Shown: positions 24,796 through 34,180 of the stretch, one piece after another
Layout: every line of letters starts with the position of its first letter
How positions within the stretch are numbered: the first letter of the stretch is position 1
Assembly (NCBI GenBank): GCA_016584305.1
Contig: JACEEZ010003584.1
Span: forward strand, 1 to 64,000
Length of the DNA: 64,000 nt
Source: Chionoecetes opilio
Lineage: Eukaryota > Arthropoda > Malacostraca > Decapoda > Majidae
Direction of reading: 5' to 3'
The notes under the pieces: model-generated
Told to the model about the DNA's origin: nothing
Database searches by the model: none
What the model saw: only the letters and a program-made list of their open reading frames with translations
Position numbers and translations under genes: made by a program

Positions 24796-24855
24796 AGAGA
24801 GAGAGAGAGAGAGGGAGAGAGAGAAGAGAGAAGAGAGAGAGAGGAGAGAGAGAGT
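24796..24855. repeat. (GA)n microsatellite, interrupted
   Basis: GAGA runs with single-base breaks. Confidence 0.85.
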
Positions 24856-25164
24856 AGTCACGAGGCAGGAAAGGGTCACATGCAAGTCATGAAATATAAA
24901 CTAATATACGGTCGCACTCTCTCCCTTCTCTCTCACAATCGCTACATCGGCATTATCACTCAATGTTTGACAAAAGACAAAGGAGCCCCCTGAACCCGTC
25001 TGCCGCACCAATTCACATTGTAATATATGACTATACAACCACTATAGACATATAGTACACTATATACCACCTATCAATTACACTATAAATCTCGCTATAA
25101 TACTATAGTACTTTTTCTACTTTATACACTATACTACACTATATAAACCATAGTACCGTCACCT

Positions 25165-25225
25165 AACAACATAAAGAAATAAGAAGCTACAATGGACCTC
25201 GAGGCCTACACGGGTAGTTCCTGTC
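25165..25225 (-). mobile_element. LINE 3'-end scrap
   Basis: The sequence acataaagaaataagaagct followed by ggcctacacgggtagttcctgtcac matches the end of the LINE fragments at 38520-38613 and 44363-44429. Orientation is inferred from those longer copies. Confidence 0.55.
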
Positions 25226-25233
25226 ACTGGATT

Positions 25234-25512
25234 GTGGGGAGAGCGGTACGGAGCCTAGCCGGTCCCGACTGGCGCTTCTCGGTGACCCCAGAGTTCGATC
25301 CCGAAGAAAACCTAACACTATTGTCTGCACGTCGAGTGGCCTAAGAACAAAGCCCACATGTCCCTGCCATCAACTCTACCTTCGAATTACGTAGTGCATA
25401 GGAGGACACACAGGGTGGCGCATGAGTCTCTCTAATACACAGGGCTGTCACTATAAGACAATCCTGCCTTGCGCCACCAACGGCGAGGACCAGCCATCAG
25501 AGCCCTCAAGTG
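25234..25512 (+). mobile_element. tRNA-derived SINE, copy 2 (decayed)
   Basis: It aligns with SINE copies 1 and 3 from the A-box region (gagcggtacggagcctagcc, altered) through gagttcgatcc to gccctcaag. It has many indels and lacks the poly-A end. It lies next to a LINE 3' scrap. Confidence 0.75.
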
Positions 25513-25779
25513 AATGATGTGTATATTATACTAACTTATCATAATGAATACATATATATATTATATACATATACATATAATATGTCCAAAATGACATGTA
25601 ACCTAGCCCAACCAAAACTCAACAAACACACAACCAAATGTGTTCTCAGACTTTTCATATTTAGTTTTAATTGCAACTTTTTTGCCCCCATATTTACCGC
25701 GCATCAAGCTCATGCGGCCAATGTCGCATGATAACGCCACATTCCTGCGTGCACTCGGCCGGCACACAAGCGAATTAAA

Positions 25780-27850
25780 GGCCGTGATTCCCATCAGCTC
25801 CGCTTGTACGGCCCGTTAAACAACACTACCGCTCAACAATGACGTCACCATACTCCACGTTTTGACAGTGGTATTTGCTTCTGTAACTGGTCACAGTTGG
25901 CAACTCCGCTCGAGCGGACACCGCCGAGCGAGAGACTGTGATAGACTTGATTTAACTTTGTCTGAGGCGACCGTAACAGCGGGTAACGGCGGTGCTGTAG
26001 ACTTCTGTTGTGACCGTCTTGTGACGTCTTTGTGTTGTTGTATAGGCGGCCGTACACAAAGCGAGGATGATGGAACCGGGCTTAAGAGGCGGAGGCCCGT
26101 TACCGGGGGGGAGAGCATAATGATGAACGGTGGCGAGCGCCGAGCACGGGGGACGGACGACATGAGTGAAAGGGTAGCGTATAAGGGTATTTTTCTGATA
26201 CCAAGAACAGCGACGAAGGTCAGCGCGAAGACAACGGGTATACCCCGTTTCTTCATGCCCGACACTTCGCCGTCGTCGCTGCTCTCGTTCCGTGAGAAAA
26301 TATCCTTGTACATCTACCCGTCCTCTGTCGTTCGTTCGTTTCGTCGCGCTACGACACTTCATCATGACTCATCGTACGGGCCGGAGACTCGCATGTGTGG
26401 AGCTGGCGGACTGGTATAGTGATGGGGCAGGGCTCATATACGCTCTCCCTAACAATCCACAAAACCGCCCCACATCGCCATTCACATGCCGTCTCCTGCG
26501 TGCTCTCACCCAGACTCGTCCTCACATACACAAAAACCCCAATGACACGGGTCCAAGCCGCTGGCCCCAGCGCTACAGCCACACGCTCAGACACATATCA
26601 CCCACAGCCACGGTCGTTTTTCTGCTCACCAATCTCACTTGCTCTAACTCTTTTTGCTTGCTTATGTGCATGGGTACTTCCTTCAGACACTCTCACTTTT
26701 TCACATTTCAACCACACGCTCAGTCAGTTCCCAGCGTGGGGATATACCGACTTGTCTTCAATTTACCTCACGCTCGACCTTTTTGGTCCTGCTCTAAGGC
26801 TGCAAACACTGCCATACAGGTCATGCCAGCGCACGGGGGCTTTGCTGTGCTGCTAAGACATCACCACCGTCCGCCATCTTGTCTTCCCCCGAACCAGAAC
26901 AAAGAATTTCACGATACCTACTTGTTTCACCTCAAAATTCCAGCAACATCCCACTTCGTAGACACAGTGCATACAACGCCCCCTCTCTTCGCTGTCCGTC
27001 AGCTAGGCTCCTCTGACACCTGCTCACTATGGCTGCTCCTTGAGATGCAGGAAGCAGCACGGGGCTTAAGCACCAGAGGGGGAACGAGTACACGTAACCA
27101 GGGCTCGGAAGCTAGGAATTGAGCTGACTTTACAGGCTACTGTGTTCCCTCTCTGCTGTTCACACACTCAGTGGTAAGGGTTTAGGCAAACACAAGGCCT
27201 TTCCGGTGTTCATAAACTTGAAGTACACACACCGTCATCACAATTCAAGTCACTCACTACATCTACAACTCCTAGTACACTACAACACAGTAACGACAAC
27301 AACAACCCCGGCCTCTTCCTCGGCCATCGCGGTGACGCTCCAACCTCCACAACCCCAGTACCTCTCGACTCGGCACCATATACCACAGTGGCCGCCTCCG
27401 TCAGTGGCGCCACACACAATCGGCACACAGCGGCCGTCGACAGGCCAGGCACCGCCACACTACCACCAGTCACACACCTCCACCCACAGGCACACAAAAA
27501 AGTGCCACCCACACGGACAACTAGCACCCCTCGTGGCCACCCCAGGCACTAACTCCACTGTGGCCACCTCGTGCCTCGTCCAGGCGCCGCAACACTACCA
27601 CAAGTTCACACCACAGTGCCACTCACACGCGCAACACCACAGTGCCTCCGCACATGCATACATCCACGTGGCCCACCCACAGGCCTACACCACTGTGTGG
27701 CGCTCTACGTCCAGGCGCCGCAACACTACTCAGTCACACACAGGTGCACCCTCAGTCAACCACAGTGCCACCACTGGCACGTGCACCCACTGTGCCCACC
27801 ACACAAGCGCACTGATACACCTCGAGCTTGAGTATATGTGGCTGGGGTGA
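25780..27850. other. CpG-richer, low-repeat region, possible host promoter or 5' exon area
   Basis: Composition changes sharply from the AT-rich surroundings: CpG is frequent (especially 25895-26400), and overlapping open frames occur on both strands. The frames 26292-27122(+) and 27206-27850(+) have no recognisable domain. The latter is Thr/His/Pro-rich and includes an imperfect repeat of about 130-140 bp (ccaggcgccgcaacactac at about 27582 and 27714, related ccaggcaccgccacactac at about 27446). Vertebrate-style CpG islands are not standard in arthropods, so this is only a pointer. Confidence 0.4.
25891..26313 (-). CDS. Candidate N-terminal exon of a membrane protein (hypothetical)
   Basis: On the minus strand an ATG at 26313 opens an acidic cytosol-like start (MYKDIFSRNESSDDGE), then a Lys/Arg pair and a hydrophobic stretch (IPVVFALTFVAVLGI, residues about 25-39) and more hydrophobic residues. 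This would fit a signal anchor or the first membrane segment of a carrier. After about residue 55 the sequence becomes Ser/Pro/Arg-rich and probably reads into intron. The donor site was not fixed. It could equally be chance in CpG-rich DNA. Confidence 0.25.
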   Translation of the reverse strand: MYKDIFSRNESSDDGEVSGMKKRGIPVVFALTFVAVLGIRKIPLYATLSLMSSVPRARRSPPFIIMLSPPVTGLRLLSPVPSSSLCVRPPIQQHKDVTRRSQQKSTAPPLPAVTVASDKVKSSLSQSLARRCPLERSCQL

Positions 27851-28333
27851 CGCGAGTCGTGAACGCTCGCTCCCCTAGCCTCCGTGTGTGTGTGTAGTCA
27901 GGTCCGATCCGGAGGTTAAAATGCAAGCTGCTAGATCTGATTATCGTCGACATGGCTAGTGGAGCGTGGTGTTTGTTTCGTTCGAGTGGCCGTGGTACAT
28001 ACCCACTCTTTTGCCCTAGAATTACCCTAACCCGTATACTGAAACACTGCTTCCTGGTGAATAGTTGTTTGACACATGTATAACACGCAATATCGTGATT
28101 TTGGTACAAACTGGTGAAACTTGCGTGTAGAGTTGTATCAAACGTATGAACATAGAACTTGCAAGCGATGTGCCTTTTGCCTTCGTCAACCATGCTGATT
28201 TTCCGTATGTAAAAATTTTACCGCATCTCAGCAAACAACAAAGACGGTCGGGCCTCCGAGGCCCTCCTTGTCTTACCGCGGCTCCGACGGAAGTGTACGA
28301 CGTAGGGCCGCTGGGATTTTGCTCAAGGGACGG

Positions 28334-29814
28334 CCTCACCGGCGGGCCGCTCCCAGCGGCCCGCCGGTAGGGCTAATGACAATTTGCCGCTGTGTTGAAT
28401 ATTAACTGATTGGTGACTATGTAGTGGGTATTATCTTTCTAGTTATATTGGCATGCCTATATGTAATGTGTTAAGGGGTGTTGCACAAACCCATTAGCCG
28501 ATTAATAACACGAATCGGGCTGTTCAACACTATATTAAAACCTTACTATATCTGCAATATGTCACTTAAGAAAGTATAGACCATAAACATAGTTTCCTGT
28601 CGTTATCCAGTAACTACGATGACAAGTGGAGACTCACAAGATTGTGCTACGGGACCTGTGTTTTAATATCTATCATATTGTACAAAAACATTTTCGTTCT
28701 TGCGGTTTACATGCTGGTGTACTATGGAACCTGACAGCCATGTAGAAGGATATTGGTTGGGGACGAACCGCAAAAACAACGTCACCCACTTGTGCGTTTT
28801 CTCACTAACTGATTTTTCACCACTGACACAACGCTGCCGAGGAATTTCCCTAAAAAAACGTGTCGTACTGCAATTATTTATATTATTCAGTCTATTTCGA
28901 TATAATGAAGGAGCGAAAACATGTTATAACTAAGTTGTCATAATGTTATCGACTGGTTAAGGGTGAAAATTTAGTCCTTTTGTGGGTTTTAAAACCCTTT
29001 TGTAATGGTTATCGTACGTTCTGGCAGTTTAGTGCATAATGGTAGCGGAAATGATCGAGTTCAAATAGTATTCTTTTCTAAATCATGAATTATCCATGTT
29101 AATTATCCTCATCTACAGATCCCTTTATTGGGTATACCGTTGAGTATTGATATGTGTTGATAAATTTTGGAATATTGAAATAAGGGAAATAATATGACCT
29201 TGTGTTATCCCGTAATAATCTTCGCCGCGATAATCAAATGTTATTTTTTATATGATACTAGCTGCCACATAGGACTAACGGGATAACCTTTTCCATGTAA
29301 ACTCCTTCCTATGTTACGTATCTCATCTTTTTTTTCTATGATCTCTCGGTGTTCCTGATTAAGCTGGAAAATTTGAAATAAACTGATATATGATAATTTC
29401 TATAAACTATATAAAAACTTTTATAACAATTTTTAATAGCTTGAACAGGCCTAATAGTAGTGATGGTACCGATATTGAGATACGATGTATATTACTGAGT
29501 TAATATTATATAATATGAAATTAATATTTTCCCCCTAACAAATAGGTACCAGCGGGCCTCCGGAGGATTGACGTCAAGTTGCCGTGCTTGTCACTACTGA
29601 TGTATACTACATCAAGATAATCATATAACTGGTTTCAAAATGTTTACACATAGAAATATTAAATTCTTCAAATTCTGTACATTAATTTTCAACATAGTAA
29701 ATTTTCCCGTCTGAAAATACACCAGCGGCCCTCCGGAGGGCTGACGGAGGTAAAAATTTTCCGCCGGCGGCCGCCGTTCGCCGCTCTACAGCCTACGTAG
29801 GCCCGCCGGTGAGG
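28334..29814. mobile_element. TIR-bounded element with GC-rich hairpins (unclassified)
   Basis: The left end cctcaccggcgggcc (28334-28348) is the inverted repeat of ggcccgccggtgagg (29800-29814). The left end also forms a hairpin (28338-28368: accggcgggccgct-ccc-agcggcccgccggt). Related ccagcggg/cc..ctccggagg blocks occur near 29549 and 29723. The interior is AT-rich and non-coding. No clear target duplication was found, so this may be a cluster of hairpin repeats rather than one element. Confidence 0.45.
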
Positions 29815-29854
29815 TTAGCTGGGATGTATGTTTAGCAAGGCAATATATATTATC

Positions 29855-30236
29855 TACCGTCAATAAAACTCGCCATCACTCGCACTGCACTAATGTCGCC
29901 AGGCTCCATAATTACGAATTTTGTATAACACTACAGACTTAAGTGCCACTGAAAGGCATGCACAATAGTTATTCAATGTTAGTACATTCACACGACATGT
30001 CGATCTTCAGTGGCGCATATTGCATGGTCACGCAATGCCCCTGCATGGCATACACGCCCGCCAGTGGCCCATCAGGATGATTTGAACAGCAAGCGAAAAT
30101 TGAGCAACGAATTTTTTTCTCTTGCACAGGAAATTTCCTTGCTCCCCCGCAGAAACGCTTATGTCTGTAGTGATGCTAAAATTTCGTAATATATGGGCCT
30201 GGCGACATAAGTGCAGTGGCGAGTGACTGGCGACCC
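29855..30236. mobile_element. Foldback/TIR element related to the CCGTAGATAACAC family
   Basis: The arms (about 29855-29932 and 30166-30236) are inverted repeats: gcactaatgtcgccaggc..ccataattacgaatttt is matched by aaatttcgtaat..ggcctggcgacataagtgc. The left end tatctaccgt and the core gcgacattagtgcag are shared with the elements at 37635-38109 and 43481-43956. Confidence 0.6.
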
Positions 30237-30775
30237 ATATGTATTGAAAAGGAACAATAATTAAGCAATACAGTAAGCTATTGTATTACATACTTACGCA
30301 AGGCAATATTTTTTTGTAGGCTCGAACCCCGATTTAAATTCTCTCACACATGTAAAAATTGTCGCCGCCCCACCCACAACGCCTGCCCGTGCCTGCGTGC
30401 CCTGCACCAAGTCACCTCATTTCATTACCTTCGAGAAGCAAGGGGTATAACGCGCAGTGTTTTAGGCCACGACTTCCACCTAAAGCAAGTTCACCAGTGG
30501 TCCAGCTCTGACCCTACCTTATAACTGATCTGATTGTGAAGGTGTAAGACAAATTCTACAAGAGTAAGTACCCGGGAGGGTTCAACACACAATTTCTTTA
30601 TTTCCTAGAATAAGTAGGTTTCGCACAAACCTTACATGGACAAAAAAAATTGCTAAAAAATAAACCACAAAAGAGTCTTACAAAAAAAAAAACTTTAAAA
30701 AACCCAAAATAATGGGTTTTTTCACAGACCGTTATTTAACTTCATATTAAAAAAAAAACAAAACATTTCTTGTTA
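30237..30775. other. Unassigned intergenic DNA
   Basis: No motif recognised; A/T homopolymers increase towards 30630-30760. Confidence 0.4.
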
Positions 30776-30983
30776 AATGGAGGAATTTCACGTTCTTTTT
30801 CAGAGCACCAACTACTTTTTCTTGGCCTAAATGGGTGTTGTTCTAAGGGTGTATTTTATTTTGCGCAAACCAAAAAAAAAAAAAAAAAAATGTATATTTT
30901 GGGGTTTAAAGGGATGGGAAAGGGTTTTCTTAAAACCGAAAGGATATTTTGGTTTTTCAAAAAAACAAGGTTAGGTTAGGTTT

Positions 30984-31022
<39 letters not shown>

Positions 31023-31123
31023 GTTTGCCCCAAATAAAAAACTACACCTTTAAAACAAGCACCTTTTGTGGGCCCAAGAAAAAGTAGTTGGTGTTCTAAA
31101 AAACAAACGTGAAACTCCCCCAT
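30776..31123. repeat. Inverted repeat (foldback 3) with poly-A/poly-T centre
   Basis: The arms 30776-30890 and 31008-31123 are imperfect reverse complements (caccaactactttttcttgg opposite ccaagaaaaagtagttggtg). The centre holds a poly-A run (30871-30890), a spacer, and a poly-T run of more than 30 bases (30988-31021). Small indels suggest noisy sequence. Confidence 0.7.
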
Positions 31124-31254
31124 AATTCCCTTTTCTTAGGTAGCCAGAAACTATGGGTCAGAAGGAGTGTAAAAAGTTTTTTTACCATAATAGGAACTTT
31201 GGGGAAGAAAGGGGAAAGGGGGAAAGCAAACGTAGAAACACAAAAGTCCCAGAA

Positions 31255-31672
31255 AATTTTTTTTTCGATGTACAGATGGGGGGCGTAAATACTTCATTTC
31301 TACATCCTAAATTTCAGGAAAGTAAAAAAGGGGTCCATCTGGAGAGTCTTTTCATTTTGTGTTTTCATCGTGTCATATTTGGCATAAATAAACAAATTAC
31401 AAAATATCACCAAGTGGGACCAACAAAAGGTCGCCAGCATTTTTATTTACGAGTGTCCTCCATCGTCGTCTTTCGCGCGAAAAAAAACGAGCAGGGGAAA
31501 TTTAAAACCCGTATATACTTGCGATACAAAGCAAAAAAACAACACTGAAACGGTAGTTATACAGTCATGATATAAAAACGTGTATCTTTCAGGGCACATA
31601 AAAATCGTATGATGCTAAAATTCGTAATAAGGGGCGCTGCCGACATTGTGCGGTGGGACTAAGTGTTATCTA
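31255..31672 (+). mobile_element. Decayed copy of the CCGTAGATAACAC TIR element
   Basis: It aligns with 37672-38105: tttcgatgtacag, acatttctacatcc-like block, ggctatctggagagtc-like block, caaattacaaaatatcacc, acagtcatgatataaa, and the right end actaagtgttatcta. The left TIR is not preserved. Confidence 0.7.
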
Positions 31673-33210
31673 GGGGGGAGGGCCCAAACCCGGCCCCTTT
31701 CCCAACTCGCCCCCCCTTTAGATATCCAACTCAGCTCACCTGGGGAACCAACTCGGACCATTTTCGATACCGCTAGGCCCCCAACCGGCCATTTTTGTGC
31801 TGCTTGAACTCTCATTCAACTCACAAAAAACTTTGAACTTCTTGATTTAACAATCTACAAAAAAACAAATTTTAAGTTTTATACTTCGATCTCGCATTTA
31901 TGCTTACCCAATTTTTGTGAAAACAAAACGTTTTCAGTTTGGGGACAAAACGGTTTTTCGGAGAAATGCTGACAGTGCTTGGGGGTTGGGAATTTTGTGA
32001 GGCCCCGACAGGGATGTACAGTAGTGGAGTGGCTTTTTTGTCCGTCATGCTTGCGACATGGGGGGGGTGGCCAAACTATTTCCTAAGTTCTGAGGGAAAA
32101 AATTGTCCAATTTTTTAGAAAACTGAAATCAGTATTTTTATCACAACAGGGGCCGGTAGGATGGAGCATCCTGGGAGCACAGGAATCGGGATTTTTCCCA
32201 AAAATCAGGGGACCCTCACGCTCATTTTTTTCTTTTATCCTGGGGCCCGGGGCTCCCCCAGATGAGATGTTTTTTCCCCCTATAAAAAACTTGATCAAGT
32301 GAAAGTAGGTCACTCAACCTTTTTTTTTTCTTTAAAATTACTGCGCCTGGACCTGGTGCCCCCCCCCTGCGACCCACCTTTCTAATGCCGCAACCTGACC
32401 CTACATATGAAAAAGTGCTTCTCAACACAAAAGGCACATGGTAAAAGCAGCTTGGGTTACGCACTGATGAAAAAAAAAACCTTTGCTTCCGGGGAAATTT
32501 TTGAAAAGGGAAAAAAACAAATTGCAGATAAATAAAAAGACAGCGGGTACGCAAAATAAACCCCCTTTTCTCCCCCGAAACTGTGGAAAAAAAAATTTAA
32601 AGGTTTTTAAAAAGAAAAGCGAGAAAACGTGTTTGTTCACAAAGACTGGTAAGGTATTCCGTAAAAGTTGAACGTTTTCCCCAAAAATTTTTTACCTGCC
32701 CCGTGAAAACTTGGGCCCCCCCCCAAAAAAAGAACCGGCCACCCAGCGAACCCCGAATTTTCCCCTTTGAATAAAACAATGATAAAAATTTCCCCAAAAC
32801 TTTCTGCAACTGCATTTTTATTGGTGGGGCCGACGACATCTGTTATTCTCAACACTGAACAATTGTCATGCTAGCAAGGGAAAGCATTGGGATCTATGCT
32901 ACATTTAGAATAGTGCGACGCCCTTTTACCAAATTTTCAGTATTCCGCTTAAAAGGGATGTCAATTTTTTCCCCGGATTCGCGGGGTTTCCGAGTATTTT
33001 ATTGCCAGCTGGGTCATTTCTGTGAATCGTGTAGATTCGGGTTAAAAATTTAGGGGGAGGGGGGGGTTGTACATATTTCCCTAGCCCACAGCCGAACCTG
33101 ACCCTGGCCACTATCCAGCACAGACCAAAAAAAATTTTTGGCTGCCTAGCGGGAAGTTAGTACTAGGCTGCCGATATCTCCTGACTCCACTGCTACAAGT
33201 TTGCTCAGGA
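31673..33210. other. Homopolymer-rich DNA, no gene recognised
   Basis: Many C, G, A and T homopolymers. Short frames on both strands lack motifs. The pattern looks like low-accuracy consensus sequence over old repeats. Confidence 0.4.
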
Positions 33211-33215
33211 GGCCC

Positions 33216-33285
33216 AGTATGTTGGGGGTGGAATACAGCAGCCCACAGCCAGTATGTTGGGGGTGGATTACAGCAGCCACAGCCA
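33216..33285 (+). repeat. Two-copy tandem repeat (about 35 bp)
   Basis: The block cagtatgttgggggtgga(a/t)tacagcagcc(c)acagc is repeated twice in tandem. Confidence 0.85.
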
Positions 33286-33739
33286 GGTGAGATAGCTCTG
33301 GTGATCCAGGGGTCTGGTATCGATTGGCACACTGCCCTCACTGTGTCAAGTTTGCAGGCTCCAGGCCTGGAGAGTTCAATGCAGGATGCCACAGCAGAAG
33401 GCAAGCCAGATTGCCCAGAGGGTGCCAATATCAATGTATCACATAGGGTATATATATCACTAGACAATTTAAGTTGCATGATATACCATAATATATACAT
33501 ATACACAAATGGGACACAAAAAACAGACAAAATCGAGACCAGAAATGATTTAGATATAACCAAGGACTCTCAGAAGCTCTCTCAGAGCATGAAATTTTCA
33601 AAAAACCCGAAACCCCCAGCTGGGAGGTTCCCTCGCTACGCTCGGTCAGCCTCGCTGCACTCGGATGAGTTGGTCGCCCTATTTTTTTTTCAGAGTTTTT
33701 TTTCTTTTCTTGTTGACATCCCTGTGCTTATGTACAGAT

Positions 33740-34180
33740 GAGAGTAATATGAAACAAGTACCAGTGCTATTTGCTCTGATGTCTGGAAAAAGACGCAGAG
33801 ACTATAAGAAAGTATTATCAAAGATTAAAGAACTTCTAGGTGAGGAACTGAGAGTGGAGGAAATTACGATTGATTTTGAGGAAAGTGTCTGGCGTGCAAT
33901 TCCCGACATCCTGCCTAATGTTTTTATTCGAGGATGTAGTTTTCATTGGGGGCAAGCAGTATGGAGGAAAATTCAAGAGCTGGGCCTGCAAGCGTCGTAT
34001 AAAAAATAATGTGGGGGTCCATAAATACCTGAAAAAATCCTTTCACTACCATATGTGCCAGCAGAACATATAGAAGAACTGTTTGTAAGGTTTTACAGAA
34101 AAGCAAATGGCTGTCAATCACTTAAATCTTCTGGATTACATCAGAAACACATGGATTTATTCCAATATCTGGCCTCCAAG
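33740..34180 (+). pseudogene. MULE transposase, 5' part (copy A, interrupted)
   Basis: The + strand frame begins after a plausible acceptor (tgcttatgtacag) and reads KQVPVLFALMSGKRRRDY..., a typical MULE (Mutator-like) transposase core. The acidic residue of TIDFE (codon at 33872-33874) and the C-x2-H of CSFHW (33934-33945) are visible. A frameshift near 34005 is followed by more of the domain in another frame. The gene then stops at the insertion of the hAT-like element and resumes at 36871. It lacks its N-terminal zinc-finger part. Confidence 0.75.
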
